Shown here: positions 10,181 to 22,681 of the stretch, one piece after another | How the letters are laid out: each line of letters begins with the position of its first letter | How positions within the stretch are numbered: the first letter of the stretch is position 1 | Source of the DNA: Desmodus rotundus | Lineage: Eukaryota; Chordata; Mammalia; Chiroptera; Phyllostomidae | Assembly (NCBI RefSeq): GCF_022682495.2 | Contig: NC_071387.1 | Location: forward strand, 150,520,347 to 150,584,346 | Direction of reading: 5' to 3' | Length of the DNA stretch: 64,000 nucleotides | Translations under genes and position numbers: made by a program | The notes under the pieces: model-generated | Told to the model about the DNA's origin: nothing | The model's input: only the letters and a program-made list of their open reading frames with translations | Databases searched by the model: none

Positions 10181-13128
10181 TATTCTCCCATTGCCTTCCC
10201 TCACCCATCATTGCTAATAGTCTGTTGATCTGGTCCACATTGGGCTTAAGTATTTTTTAAAAAAATTACACCAGTGTCTTTTGGAGCCTTAAGGGATGAT
10301 CATTCACACTTTAGCATAAATCATTCTAATTATATTCTTTCCTCCTAATTCTTGGATTGAATAAGGGGCAGAGTGGATGGGATGGACGGGAATTACCACA
10401 ATCTGTAGAACTCATGGCAGTGACCTGGGCTGGGGTGGGTGCTACAGGACTTAACATGGGGGAAAAGGTACTAAGAGACTGGAGAATAGTAGAGCTTTGA
10501 GTGGAGTGGCGTGGGGAGGGAGACTTTCTTGGATGCAGATATTTGCCATAGAATGGGTCTGGGTCTGGCAAGGGAATGAGAAACTGCCATCTTCGCCTCC
10601 TGTCACTCATAACTTCTTGTTCTCAGAACTTGGGCTGCAACTGCTAGCATCGAATTAGGCGGTCTCATCTGGAAACCAGACCCCCTTAATGACATTGCTT
10701 CTCTGGGCAAATGAAGCCAGTAAACAGCTTGCTAATGAACTTCTGGAACCTTACCAGTTCAGGAAGCCAGGGGCTGCCTGCACTTTATAGATAATATTTT
10801 CCTAATGCTTAGCTTTCCTACACTTGGTGAATTTCTTTTTACCACATCCTAAAGTGGAGAGTCTCAGAAGGGGTCACTTTTAGTTACTTCCTTTGCTTAC
10901 TATATGTCTTGTATGTAGTAGATACTCTACAAATGTAAAATCAAATGGAGTAGTTAACACATGGTGTTTCCCTTAAGTGAGGAAAAACTTTTAATTTTTC
11001 AAGTACTAGGAGGATTATTAGGGTTAGATGATATGGTATAGCATAAATTGACTTTAATTCTCTGCTATTCATTGAACAGTTTTGGCTATTCATTGTGTTA
11101 AAAAATATCTCAAGGAACTGATTAGCCATCAGTTTTAAAAATATTTAAAATTTCTTTATTAATTTCCTAATACCTGTACAATGGTGAACTTTTTCAAATA
11201 AAACATCTTATGCATCCTAAACTCTTTTCAAAGGAAGGATTTAGTTAACATGTTCAAAATTGTTGACTGAGAACACCCCACATTGCTACAGCTATGTTTA
11301 CAGGGATTTGGTTTTCAAGGTTAAATGATCAGTTTCTCAAATATAGGTGTTCTACCGTGATTCCTAATCTTTCTAAGCAGACAGGCATCTGAAGGGGTCT
11401 CCCTCAGATTTTTGTGCTGGGAACTGACTTAGATGTCTTTATGTCATTATTGGTCCTTTTATATTATTTACATTTTAGTTTTTCTGTTGTTTTCTTTCAC
11501 TTCCGAAAAATGAATGTAATGCTAAGAATAATGATGCTTTTGGTGTCTTTTAAAGATCCTTACAGAGTGCTTCCCTAGGCACTATCTAGGAGCTGCCCAA
11601 AGGAGTGCCTTCTTTCCTTAACCAGTTCACATGTTTGATGTGAGCTATGTGCTCTCAGAAGCCTCTGACTAAAAAATGTGCCTGGTTACAGATTTCATCT
11701 TTAATAGCTTGATCCTTTTAATTTAAGGTCCATTGGTGAGAGTGAACAAGCAGGCAAAGACTTAGTAAGGACAGACCTATAGTGGAAACTGATGCTCCAC
11801 CCTGTTACCCTCATCTGGTGGTGTGGCCACGCCTCCAACCCCCCACTCCCCTGACTGCTGAGGTGATGGGCTGTATAGGTTTCACAGCTGGGCCTTGCCT
11901 TTGACCACAGAAAATGCCTCTCTCAAGGTTGTCCTGCTCCAAGGGTATGCTTAATGAGGGGATTCAAAGGCCTAGCCCTCTTGCCTTGATTTGGGGCACC
12001 TTGAAGTCCCAGCTCCAGGGCTCCCTGTAGTGTCAGGCGGGCCTCCACTGGAATCGCCTTGTGGGTCACCTTCTCCCTCTCCCCCGTCTCGCCTCCCTCA
12101 CTTCCTTACAGATGTGTCTCCTGGGGCACCCCCTCACCCCAAGAAACCATCTGCATGCAGTTCTCCATCGCAGAGAACCTTTCCAAGGAATTCAGTCTGA
12201 CAGACCTCATTACTACATTTCTTGAAGTGATTTCCACGTTTTAGGAAGAAACAATTAGACGTCATGGAAACAGTGGCAACAGTTTTGAAGAGCTTGGTGA
12301 CACACGAGCATTCTGAAGACAATGAAGGGAAGTTTTGCTGCTGGGGTTACACCAGGCTCAAAATAACATCGATGGGAAGACAAGCAGCACAGAAGTGCTG
12401 GAGGAGACTGGCATTAGGTGGCACCAGAGGGCAGTGAAGTTAAAGGAGAGGAAGAATACTACAAAAATTATCATGAATTATAGATTTAAAACTTTAAGTT
12501 TTTAAGTGTTTTCAAAAGTCCCCAAATGCTAATGTGGGAAGAATCTTTTTTAGCTACAAATTCACACTGTGGCCTGGAGTATCAAGTGCTGCAAAAATGT
12601 GTATAACGGCGCTTAGCACTTACTCTTCTCACACACTGTCCTTGCGAGGATCCTCCGGACGGAGGTGGTCTTCAGCTGTCAAAAGTAGGGGCTCTGTGAG
12701 TGTCCCCGTACTGTGTGTCGGGGGGGGGGTCAGGTTTTAAGGTGGTTAAATGATTTTCCTAATAGTGTATTTGCATGGTGTATAGCAGCTACTCCTATGT
12801 TTATTGAATGAATATACATAAATCAGTGAATAAGGCTGGAAGTTGAATCCAAATTCTGGATATTTTCCTTACTGCTTAGAGGAATGGAACTTATTTTAGA
12901 AAAGTTTTACAGTCTAGTGAGACTTATGGTGCTTTTGGTTATTCTTGCAGTTAGAGCTAATGAAGGTGAATGTGTTATATTGACTTTTTAAAAAAGTAGA
13001 AAGAACTTCTAGAAATCTATTGTTAGTACATAATCAAAGGTCTGACCCAAATATGTATGTAGAATTACTCATCACCCTGTTACTTTTAATAGGGACAAAT
13101 TGGCAATGGCTCAAGTTTTCATCAATAA
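10181..13128. other. Mostly unique non-coding stretch
   Basis: Nearly 3 kb with little recognisable repeat. There is a GC-richer patch at 11800-12200, a CTCF-like motif near 12426, a run of ten Gs ending near 12729, and a weak L2/MIR end motif at 12755-12805. Frames at 10326-10610 (-) and 11991-12244 (+) are short, proline/serine-rich and overlapping, with no domain. This is one of the more repeat-poor parts of the window and therefore a reasonable place to look for conserved non-coding sequence. Confidence 0.45.
12418..12436 (+). promoter_or_regulatory. CTCF-like motif (candidate only)
   Basis: 'GCACCAGAGGGCAGTG' fits the CTCF core pattern (CCASYAGRKGGCRS) at every core position except the first base. 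CTCF motifs of this strength occur by chance; nothing else in the sequence proves occupancy. Confidence 0.3.
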
Positions 13129-13138
13129 GGAAATTCTT

Positions 13139-13378
13139 TTTTTTTAAATTGTTGTTCAGTTACAGTTGTCCCCATTTTTCCTCCATTACTCTCTCCTGCC
13201 CTCCCCACTCCCACCTTCCACATTCAATCCCCCACCCTTGTCTTTGTCCATGGGCTCTTTCTACGTGTTTCTTGATGACCTTTCCCCTTCTTTCCCCCGT
13301 TATCCCCCACTCCCTTCCCCTCTGGTTTCTGTCAGTTCATTCTTTATTTCCATGTCTCTGCTTCTATTTTGCTCCCTT
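13139..13378 (-). mobile_element. 5'-truncated L1 3' UTR
   Basis: The reverse complement of a bat-type L1 3' UTR: poly(T), 'ttgttgttcagttacagttg', then the C-rich complement of the G-rich tract and 'gtctttgtccatgggctctt'. Perfect 10-bp duplications GGAAATTCTT flank it (13129-13138 and 13379-13388). The 124- and 74-codon frames here are translations of this C/T-rich UTR, not genes. Confidence 0.9.
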
Positions 13379-13439
13379 GGAAATTCTTAAATAATTATAA
13401 TAAACTCTCTGAATTATGACGTGGTAATTTAAAATGTTT

Positions 13440-14510
13440 TCAAAATATTTTTTGGTATGCATTTTAAAATAAACTTTATTTTTAGAACAGTTTTCGACAC
13501 GAGGAAAATTGCAAAGGCAGTACGGAGAGTTCCCACGTGATCAGCACCGGGTTTCCCCTGTTATCAACATCTCACTTAAGGAGGGCACATTTGTTACAGT
13601 TAATGAACTGACATGGGTATGTTATCATTAACTTAAAGTCAATACTTCATGCAGATCTCCTTAGTTTTTACCTAATGTCAATGTTCTGTTCCCAGATACC
13701 ATTCAGGACACCAAATTGTATTTCGTCATGTCTCCTTAAGCTCCTGTTGTCGGTGACAGTGTCTCAGACTCTCCTTGTTTTTGATGACTTTGACAGGTTT
13801 GAGGAGTAGTGGTCAGATGTTTTACAGAATGTTTCTCAGTCGGGATTTGTTGTTTTTCTCAGAATTAGACTGGGGTTATGGACTTTGGGGAGAAAGATCA
13901 TCTTATCAAGGGTACACACTATAACATGTTGACATATCATAGTTAATCTTAACCTTGACCACTTGGCTGAGGTGCTCTTTGCCAGACTTCTCTGTAAAGT
14001 CGTCCTCCTTCCCACCCCACATGCTGTGTCTTTGGAAGGAAGTACCCTGCACAGCTTACACTTAAGGAGTGGGAAGTTATGTTTTACTTCTTTGAGAATG
14101 GACTATTTATATAAATATTTGATATTCATCACAGGAAATGTTTCTATCTCCCCCATTATTTATTTATTGTTATTTATTTATATCAGTATGAACTAGGATA
14201 TTTATTATGTACTTTGGGTTATAGCTTAATACTAATTTATTTACCTTTTTGCTCAGATTGCTCCAGTTTTGGCAATCAGGGGCTCTTGCAGTTGGCCCGT
14301 ACCCCTCTGACGTTCTGACATGCTCCCAACGTGTGTGTGCTGCTTGAGCACTTCCTTACTTTCTTACTGTGAGAAGCCCCGGCTTCATCTTGCATATTTT
14401 CTGCCATTTCTCTACGAATCCCTGGTTCCTTTTATTGGAGAATGGAATTAGAAACCAAGTGCTGGGCACTAGGTGTACTTATTACTATTGGGGAACATTT
14501 TTAATGTCCT
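13440..14510 (-). mobile_element. Ancient L1M-type LINE, 3' UTR region
   Basis: Plus strand begins 'aataaactttatttttagaa', the reverse of old L1M 3' ends. It continues with 'tttgatgactttgacaggtt', 'agactggggttatggacttt', 'tatcagtatgaactaggata' and 'ttccttttattggagaatgg', in the order known from old mammalian L1 3' regions. Strongly diverged and non-coding. Confidence 0.65.
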
Positions 14511-15384
14511 AGAGCAATGTTTATTATAATCTAAAATTTTGATAAACAGTGATATGAATTATGTACATATATCAATATAAATATAAGTTCATAGAAAAAG
14601 ATTAAAATATCAACAGTTCATTTATCAAAGAGTGGTGAGATTTTTGTTTTTTATACTCCCCTCTAAGTTCTGAATCATGAATCATACACCTTGTAATTAG
14701 AAAAGAAGCAGCTAGTGTTTTTTAACATTAAAATTCTTTTTAAAAGTAAAATGAATTTTTACTGGCAGGTCTTGTTAATATTACCCATCTCAGACTGTGT
14801 ATTTAGTAACCATTAAGCTCTAATATCCCACATGTTCTCACTCTCTATGCCAGGAATTGAGCCAGAAGCTGCTTATCAACATCTGTTTTGAGGAGAGTTT
14901 GAGGGCAGTTAAAGTCATGATGGAAATTTTCCAGCAAACCACAGTGTTGTGAAATTTCCTTACCGGTATTGAAATCACTCAGGAACAATGTTATTTCTTA
15001 TGTCAGGGTTTCTTAAACTTCATTAATTCGTAGTTTCTGCCACATCCACCTACCACATCTACAATATTTATTTAATAGTTTTCTCTAAATTGGTTTAAAA
15101 AAACTTTAGATAACATTTATGAAAACCTTTTTCAAGACCCTGAGCACAAAAATCTTATGTTGAGAATAGAGCATAAATGTAAAACAAAATACAATAGAAC
15201 AAAACAGTGTTTGATATTAGAGTTAAAAGATAAAGTGAAGGATATGATGATAATAATGCCAGCATGTAAATATGACCCCAAAAGTCCTACCTGGTTTGGG
15301 GCCCCACTTCACCATCTCATCCTGATTTTTCTTGCTCCCTCCAACTACCCCACACTGCTCTTACTGTAGAGCTGTTTATTGGTC
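14511..15384. other. AT-rich non-coding stretch
   Basis: May contain a further degraded continuation of the L1M at its left end (to about 14640); otherwise nothing is recognised. The 70-codon frame at 15157-15369 has no domain. Confidence 0.45.
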
Positions 15385-15710
15385 GTGACCTTCCATGCCC
15401 TGCTGTTTTTTCTGTCGGGAATATTTAGTGAATGTCTACTCATTTGCCAGCTCATCCTCAGGGAAGCCCTTCCCATTCTCCCAGACGCGGTCAAATCCCC
15501 AGTTACCATTCTCTCCTTTTCAGACTCTGCCTGTATGCTGCTCCCAATAGGAATGCTATAGTAGTGAGATTGTTTGACTGCCTATCGCTTTCCTACTCTT
15601 CCTGCACGAGGGTGTGGATTTGCCCTCAGTGTTCTTTCCAAGCATGTCGGGTAGTGCCCGGCTCATAATAGGAACTCCCGGAATACTGAAATGAGTGAAT
15701 AAATGAATAT
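15385..15710 (+). mobile_element. L2 LINE 3' end
   Basis: Landmarks in order: 'ctcatcctcagggaagccct', 'gacgcggtcaaatccccagt', 'cacgagggtgtggatttgcc', 'agtgcccggctcataatagg', 'aatgagtgaataaatgaat'. This is a typical L2 3' end in sense orientation. Confidence 0.75.
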
Positions 15711-17715
15711 ACTGCTCCCCAAGGTTTTGAAATTATAGATTCCAAACATCCCTTTTGAGTGTAATTTTTCTCTACATTCAATTTGTTTCTCTCCCAGGTT
15801 ATGCCTATTTTGACTTAGCAATAATGAAGGACAGGGAATAAAACCCAGTTAGCTTTTTGTGCCCTTTAGAAGGATTTTGATGTTCAGGCCCTCTGGATCC
15901 TCCTTAGCTAATGGTATTCCAGTTATTTCCCAAATCACTGGCCTACTTTCCCATAAAGTACCCATAACAAGACAAAGCTATAGCTTTAACACATTTAAAT
16001 ATGTGCATGACTGTTAAATTAGGGGAAAAAAGAGATTATCTATGTACCTCCTGAAGTCATTTTGTACAGCCAGATCAGGCTGCAGACCACACCGACTATT
16101 AGGATTTGAGTAGTGAAAGCAGGGTGTAAAAGACTGTTTTTAAAGAAGTTATTTATTTTACCAAAGAAATGACCTTATGACAATCATAGTTAATGGTACA
16201 CAGGTGTTTTCTTCTCTCTCTTTTTAGCAGTGTTTCTGAACAGTCATGTTAGTCAGGCCCCATAAGGAAAGCACGTACCACTCTGAGTATGTGAAGCAGA
16301 GGGACTGTAATGTGGGGAACTGGCTACACAGATGGTGGGAAAGCCGAGAAACGCAACCAGGACGAGTGAGGCCAGTGACTTTGGCAAGAGCAGGCAGTCA
16401 CTGTCACCCTTAGGCTGGACAGACAAAGGGAAGAGGTGATTGGAGTGATTGGAGGTTAGTGGTTGGGGTCATCTAGTGAAGTAGGTACCACATTGGACTT
16501 ATTAGGGAGGGGAATGGAGCCAAAAGAGACTCACAACCCTGGCCAGATCATCCTCCAGAGACACATAGGTAGGAGGAGAAATACTCTTGCTTCTCCCTTC
16601 CGACTCCTCTCCCACCAGCCGAACCCATTCAGATGGCAGCTGACACACATTCAGGAGGACTCGGCGGTGAATAAGAGTAGGACCAGGACTGGATCTGCTG
16701 GCAGATAGGCCCTAGACCAGCACGGATGTGCCCTGTTCCACTCATGATGGCGGGGTAAAATTTTTACTCTGCCAGAGCCACTCCAGGGTAATTTCTTAAT
16801 ATTTTTCCAGGAAAGAAACCCTTGTTTATGTTCCTTTCTTATTTCCTTCTTCCTTTTCTCTCTTCCCCCACTCTTTTCCTTCTTTTCTTTTTTTGAAAAA
16901 TATAAAAGAATAAATCAAGGAGTAAATCAAAGGAGGAAAGATGTAAGATTATTTAAGTGCAATATGGCAGGACTTGGTGTGGATTTTGACCGAAAGATTT
17001 CCCTGAAGTATAGTATGTAGCCCTTTAAGAGCCTCTCATGTTTCTGATTAGGCATCAATGAATGCCGTGAGCTACAGATGAACCACCTTCCTCTGTGCCG
17101 GTTTATGACTGAATTCCTGCCTGTTCAGTGCTGGGATGCACAGATTGCTTTGGGAGAGCAGTGACTCACTGATTCTCTGGAAAAATGGTCGAGAAGTTCT
17201 GGGGCACAATCTTTGAAGACAGGATGCAGTTAGATGCTAAGGGAATTAGCCCAAGTCTTTATTTCCCAGTTCTCTGATGCTCTGCTTTTTAGGTAAAATC
17301 TAACCTTTGTTCTCTGTACTCCTGTTTAAAATAGGAAACATGAATCACCACCCTCTAATTTTATCTTTTTGAGAAAAGGGTTAACATTGGCCCCTGTCAG
17401 GGTTCTGAGTGCATTTTTCCAGCCTCAGGTCCTGAGACCTGTAACCTTCCCATTATTCCCAGGGCTGGGGGTGGGCCAGTGGACGGGGGTGGGGGGCAGG
17501 CCATCCTGACAGCGGTGTCATTATGTTTATTTTCTCCCCACTCTGAACAGAACGCTTTTTGTTCTGTTTCCTTCCCAGCTCTACTATAAGGTCAGGAAAT
17601 GAAAGAATGAATTCTAAAAATGCCCACTACTCTTTTCTTTAAATGATCACAATCCTATCAATTCTCTAAAATTGAGGTACATTCTAATTTCCTAAAATAT
17701 CTCTGGCTATCCCCA
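15711..17715. other. Non-coding stretch; possible ancient repeat at 16245-16750
   Basis: The part from 16245 ('ggccccataaggaaagcacg') to about 16750 resembles an old dispersed mammalian element that I cannot name. 16830-16900 is pyrimidine-rich and 17465-17500 G-rich. The 81-codon frame at 16463-16708 has no domain and lies in this repeat-like part. Confidence 0.4.
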
Positions 17716-17719
17716 TGCA

Positions 17720-17850
17720 TCCATCCAGTTCTCTGTCAGTTACTGAAGACTGGCTCTGTGTCAGGCGCCGTGCTAGCGCTGGGAGTACAGATGTTGTTAG
17801 TAAGACATGGTAGCCACTCCGGAGGAGTTTGTAGTGTAGAGAAAGCTATT
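17720..17850 (-). mobile_element. L2 LINE 3' end fragment
   Basis: 'gtgtcaggcgccgtgctagc', 'gctgggagtacagatgttgt' and 'aagacatggtagccactccg' match the reverse complement of the L2 3' end, where 'gtgccaggcactgtgctagg' is followed by 'ggagcttacagtctagtg'. Confidence 0.7.
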
Positions 17851-17934
17851 TGTTCGCCTTTGGGAAGCTCTTTATAGGAAAAAGAGCTTCTAACTTATGT
17901 AGTCTTCTGCAGTTCCTCGCAATCTGAAATGTGA

Positions 17935-18168
17935 CAGTGGCTTTCAAAGTTTCATGGCTGTGTCCATATTAAGAAACATATTTTACATAACATTCTGTAC
18001 ACACACATACACAAATATATGTTCAAATTCAAGAAACGTACTAAGATAATATTGATATTTTCCATTCTACTTACCATTCCATCTAAAAAATAAAGTTGTG
18101 GGTTTTGGCCCATTTTATTGATTTCATGACCCACTAATGAGTGGTAACCCATAATTTGAAAAGAGCTG
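17935..18168. mobile_element. hAT-like MITE (degraded)
   Basis: The ends form imperfect inverted repeats: CAGTGGCTTTCAAAGTTT at the left and the reverse of ATAATTTGAAAAGAGCTG at the right, which is the CAG-Y-TTTTCAAA style of hAT/Charlie elements. The internal 'tgacccactaatgagtggta' resembles such non-autonomous relics. The expected 8-bp target duplication is not preserved. The 94-codon minus frame overlapping it is chance. Confidence 0.45.
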
Positions 18169-18587
18169 ATATCAGTATAATTTGGGATTATTATATAAAT
18201 TAGTATAACCATGTTCCCAGAAGTTAGATAAATCACAGAACTGGTGAGTGGAAGTGTCAGAACTGGAGCCCACGTCGTGGCGTTCTCTCTCCTGCCTCTG
18301 AATTTCTACAGCACCTACATAGATAATTCACTGGGCAATTAATATCTTAAACTTTAAATTTTTGACTTTAATTAATATAATTAATTTATTACTTTGTCTT
18401 TTCTCATTATATTTTAAGCATCTTGTCACGGTATCCACATCTACATTTCTTCATGCTCACATGGCTCAGCATAATAACTTCTATGGAGGAGTCAATGTTA
18501 ATTGTTTTTGAGATTAAATACTGAAAGGCATTATTTGTAGATGACAGGAAAGGACAAAGTGTTTTCTCAACAGTTAGATTTGTAGTT

Positions 18588-18842
18588 AAGTATGAGCTCT
18601 GGAGCTACTCTTCAAGGGTTGGAAGTCTGGCTACGCCATTTAGTAGCTGTGTGACATTAGGTGAGTTACTCCACCACTCTGTTTCTTCATTTTCTCATCT
18701 AGCAACTGGGTTAATTATACTTTTTATCTCATAGGGTTTCTCTGAGGACAAAATGCATATAAAGCACTTAGAATACTGCTTGGCATGTAGTAAGCCCTCA
18801 AATGTTAGCTGCTATAATTGTCATTATTATCATCATCATCAT
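18588..18842 (+). mobile_element. MIR SINE, nearly complete
   Basis: The best MIR in the window: 'gagctctggagctactcttc', 'ggctacgccatttagtagct', 'gtgtgacattaggtgagtta', 'tgtttcttcattttctcatc', 'catagggtttctctgaggac', 'cttggcatgtagtaagccct'. It ends in a short (ATC)n/(ATT)n tract. Confidence 0.9.
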
Positions 18843-20394
18843 TTGTGATTGACTATAGTAGCTTGTAGAGGTACATTATCAGTGGGAAATTAGGGATCTT
18901 GAGTACAAAGTTGATTTTTAGGAATTTAAGAAGTAAGGGAATTATTTGAAACTCTGTTGGTCTATTATAAATGAAATGGTTCGGTAGATTGTGGGTTGGA
19001 AGACTAAGTTATTGATATTTTTATTGACTGAATTTTTAGCAGGAGTAGTACAATTGTCTGACTTGAGTTTAAAAGATTGGAATTTATTGCTGTTTCAATA
19101 AAAAGTTAACATGCTAATAGGTATTTCGTGGCCCAGACTGCAAGTGTATTTAGCAATCATGAAAACTGCACATTGAACAATAAACTGTCTGATGTTAATA
19201 TTGGATTGTGAGCTTTCAAAATTAGCAGTTTTGCAACACACTCCTCTCCCATTGTTCCTACCACAATGTTTCATATGCAATGAAATGAAAGGTCTTCTTT
19301 TTAGAACCTTTAATACTCTTGACTTTGTATGTTAGTTGGGATTTACATATTTATTATTTTGTTAGTACTTAGACCTTTATTTTATTCTAATGTTATGTCC
19401 TGTGGTCATAAATGAATATATGTCAGTTTGGTCCTTTCTGCAATAACTCCTTTCATGCATTTTCTTTGGGAAAGAACAAAGACAGTGAATGATTCATTAT
19501 GGAAGATTAATATAAGGGGATACTTAATACAATACTTATCTTTGCTGTATATTGTTTAACTGCATCTTGGTTGACTTCTATTAAATTTGAACTAGTACAT
19601 GTCAAACATTATTCCTTTTTCCTGTTTTGAATGGATTTATTAAACTTATTTTGGTCAGAAGAAGAACTCAAATTATACTGGGAAGGTGGTTATCCCATCC
19701 CCTGGAAATGTTCTTGTACAGTACACAGATGAAAATTCTTATAGAGTATATGAGTAGAGGCAACTGTACTTGAACAACAATAAAAAAAGAAAAAGAGATA
19801 GATCTTCTAAAAAAGATAGATAGATATTCTAAAAAAAGAGCTAGTTTAGAGTTAAAGGTTTATTTCTAAAAACAGCAGTGATTTTATTACGTGGATTTAA
19901 AATGCATCATCTTAGGTGTACTCACTGTCACTTTGGTCTCTTCTATATTCTGCTAGTTGCCTTATAATCTGCCTGTTTATTGCAATACTGCTGACTTTCA
20001 TTTCCCAAGTATTTTTTAAACCTTCTGACCCCAAATATTTTTTCCTTGAATGATTTATGTGTTGGTAAATGTAGCTACATGCTAAACAACTTTTACAAGT
20101 AATCGTTTGGAATGTATATAAAATGACCTTATATTTCTGACCTTCTAGGGTTGTTAATGCATCATTAATTGGGCAGATTGCCAATTTATTGATAGAATTG
20201 AGCTGTATTTGCTACAATGTTTCATCTTTGGGAATTAAGTCAATCCTATTGACAGTATGAGGCACAGTATTTATGATTTTTAGCTTGATACTCACATCTA
20301 TTATTTGTCAAACTGAAGACAAAAAGGGTGAGAATTAGAAATGTAATTATATATGGGAAGAAATAGAAGTGAAACTCCTAAGAAATAGAAGTGT
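18843..20394. other. AT-rich non-coding stretch
   Basis: Apart from the L1 tip at 19757-19798 and short (GATA)-like runs just after it, no repeat or gene is recognised. Frames at 19095-19280 and 19912-20184 (-) lack domains. Confidence 0.5.
19757..19798 (+). mobile_element. Extremely 5'-truncated L1 tip
   Basis: Only the last ~20 bases of the L1 3' UTR ('caactgtacttgaacaacaa') and an A-rich tail remain. The same end is seen in the full 3' UTR at 24131-24160. Boundaries are set by that comparison. Confidence 0.7.
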
Positions 20395-20470
20395 GGAAGT
20401 GCAGATTGTAGACCGGACTGTGTTGGTTCAGATCCCAGTTCCACTACTTATGTAAGTGAGGGCAAGTACA
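20395..20470 (+). mobile_element. MIR SINE 5' fragment
   Basis: 'gttggttcagatcccagttc' and 'ccactacttatgtaagtgag' match the MIR 5' and core region (tgggttcgaatcccggctctgccacttactagctg). Confidence 0.6.
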
Positions 20471-20519
20471 AATGAAGAATTAGTGGTTTAATTCTCCTTA
20501 AAAACAAGGGAAGAGACTT

Positions 20520-21124
20520 CACCTCCTCCCTTTTCTTAGAGCATTTACTTTAGAAAACTTGTAATTGCAAGTTCTTCCTCTGTCTCTGCGACGCGTGTAA
20601 ATCTTTATGAACTCTACAGGGGCTCTTGCTGACTTTAAGTCCCAGGAATTTCTTTCTCGAGATCCTTGAGAACATCTCTTTGAAGTGTACGTATTGAGGA
20701 AGACTGGACCCCTATCTTCCAGTTTCCGTGGGAGGTAAGGAACCTAACTTAGGTGGGTTCCTGGCCTTGAAACTACCTTTTGTCAAAAAAAGTTGAGCTA
20801 TTTATTTTTCCTCTGGATAAAGTCAATGAGCTAACACAGACGATCACCCAAATTACCACGTGGATTTAGGATGCCCCATGTGTGACAAAATGGTGCACCA
20901 AGTCCTCGTACTTGAGGACTAGTTGTTGGTTCTCTTGTGAACATTTTCGTAATGGGTAGCATTTGTTTGACTATATAAAAAAGCTAAATTTTTTTCTGTC
21001 TTTCAATCTCTAAATGGGTTGCCTGTGATGGACATCACCTTCTGGTTCGATGCTTATTCAATAATAAAACTTTTTTTTTCTCTTCTAACTTTGTAAAGGA
21101 GAGGTTTTTTATATTGGAAGTACA
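20520..21124 (+). mobile_element. Probable ancient solo LTR (ERVL-type)
   Basis: There is a TATA box (TATATAAA, 20973-20980) and a polyadenylation signal (AATAAA, 21063-21068) about 90 bases downstream, then a T-rich U5-like stretch ending 'ttggaagtaca' near 21124. The upstream block with 'ccccatgtgtgacaaaatgg' and 'tgaggactagttgttggttc' resembles mammalian LTR33-class solo LTRs. No internal retroviral sequence is adjacent. The 5' boundary is uncertain and the family assignment is from memory. Confidence 0.45.
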
Positions 21125-21164
21125 TTTTGTTTTTAATTATATTTTCTCAATGCTTATTAGATAA

Positions 21165-21315
21165 TGTGATTTGGGGCAAGCTTCTGAATTTTTTTGCACC
21201 TCAGTTTCCTTATCTGTTAGTTGCAGATAACATCAGTACTTAGTACTGCCATTGTTACTAGGATTATTATGAAGATTAAGTGGCTAAATATATGGAAAGT
21301 GCTGCCCCAGCAAGG
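21165..21315 (+). mobile_element. MIR SINE fragment
   Basis: 'ggggcaagcttctgaatttt', 'cacctcagtttccttatctg', 'aggattattatgaagattaa' and 'atatggaaagtgctg' follow the sense MIR order from the core to the 3' half. Confidence 0.85.
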
Positions 21316-21840
21316 CCAATCCTGGGCTTGCATTTCTATTTCCCTTCTTCCCAGGACCAGAGATCTAAGTCACATGTTGCTCTGGGTTTGAAAATGGTGG
21401 CCACTTACATTTTTTCCCATTTTATAGTTTCTCCTTTCTCTTTCTGTTTTCAACCAGTCTCATCTTTTCTTATCATTGGGATTTTATTATTTTCCCAGTC
21501 CTTCATTACTACGTCATCAAGAGGTAAATGTGTAACAACTCCACATTTCCCTCATTCTCACAATTGATGGCCATATTGTGTCCCAGCCCCTCCTAACCTT
21601 TTCGTGGTGGGCCTTCTCTCGCTCTCCTAATGCATACGAGTCACTCAGCCAGTGTTTAGGGTTTTCATTTTTATTTTCCTGGAGAAGTCGTCCCACCTGT
21701 AGCTGTGGACCTGGTGTGTCTGTGGGAGGAGGTGAGTGCAGTATTCTCTCCTACCGCCATCTTGAATCAGAGCCCCTGGAAGATTTAATTTTGACAGGAA
21801 CTCGAATGATTTCTTTGTGGGAGTGGCATTTTATGAAGAC
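21316..21840. other. Non-coding stretch, possibly repeat-derived
   Basis: The part at 21590-21790, with 'tgtctgtgggaggaggtgag' and 'taccgccatcttgaatcaga', resembles an end of an old L1M element in reverse, but I cannot fix its family. Frames of 95 and 88 codons on the plus strand show no domain. Confidence 0.4.
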
Positions 21841-21844
21841 GTAG

Positions 21845-22330
21845 TCTTTTTTAAATCTTTATTTATTGCACAATAATTACCATATAATAAATTTCACATG
21901 TAAAAAGTGTACAATTTGATGAATTTTGAAATTTGTAGACCCCTGTAAAATCTTCATTATAATCTAGATCAAAGAAATATATACTACGATGGATCCAGAA
22001 AGTTTCCTTGTGCTACTTTTTAATCCCTCCTTCCTTTCATTCCCCTACCCCAGGGTGCACTGATTTGCGTCATCATGGACTTAATTTGCATTTTCGAGAA
22101 TTGTATATAAGTGAAATTCGTAGTATGTATATTTGGGAGGGCTAGATTTTTTATTCAGTATAAAGATCTTGAGATTTGTTCATGTTGTTTCAGTTATTAA
22201 TAGTTCGTTCCTTTTCATTGCTAACTATATCCATTGTATGGATATACTTCTGTTTGTCCTTCTATTCACCTGGTAAGGGATATTTGGGTTATTTCCACTT
22301 TTGTGTTATTACACAGAAGACCAGAATTAT
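21845..22330 (-). mobile_element. Ancient L1M LINE 3' region
   Basis: Reverse complement of an old L1M 3' end: 'aatctttatttattgcacaa', 'taataaatttcacatgtaaa', 'ctaccccagggtgcactgat', 'tccattgtatggatatactt' and 'tatttgggttatttccactt' occur in the characteristic order. Confidence 0.8.
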
Positions 22331-22681
22331 GAAGCATTACTGCTTCCAGCAGAGTATTTTCTTACTGCTTCTCACCTTCAATAATTTAGGGACTGACTAA
22401 ACAAACTGGCTTTTAAATGATTCCAGCCATTAGAAAATTTTCAGAATCTCAATTAAGTCTCCAAATGACTGAGTTTGCATATACTTTTCCTTTATTTTTT
22501 TAAATTAATACCTCAAGGAAATAAATGGGAAACAGAAAAGGGAAAAAAGGGGAAGAGTGACATAACAAATTAGAAAAAACTGGTTTTTGTTGGTTAGAGA
22601 TGAACTTGTTCATTTCTTAGTTGAAAGTTGCTACAGAGTTGTGTTTTAAATGAGTAAGGGCTTTGTCATTTGAACAGAGTA

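Noticed and set aside
13020..13394. 124-codon hydrophobic frame as a membrane protein
   Set aside because: The hydrophobic, proline/serine-rich run is the C/T-rich antisense of an L1 3' UTR flanked by GGAAATTCTT duplications.
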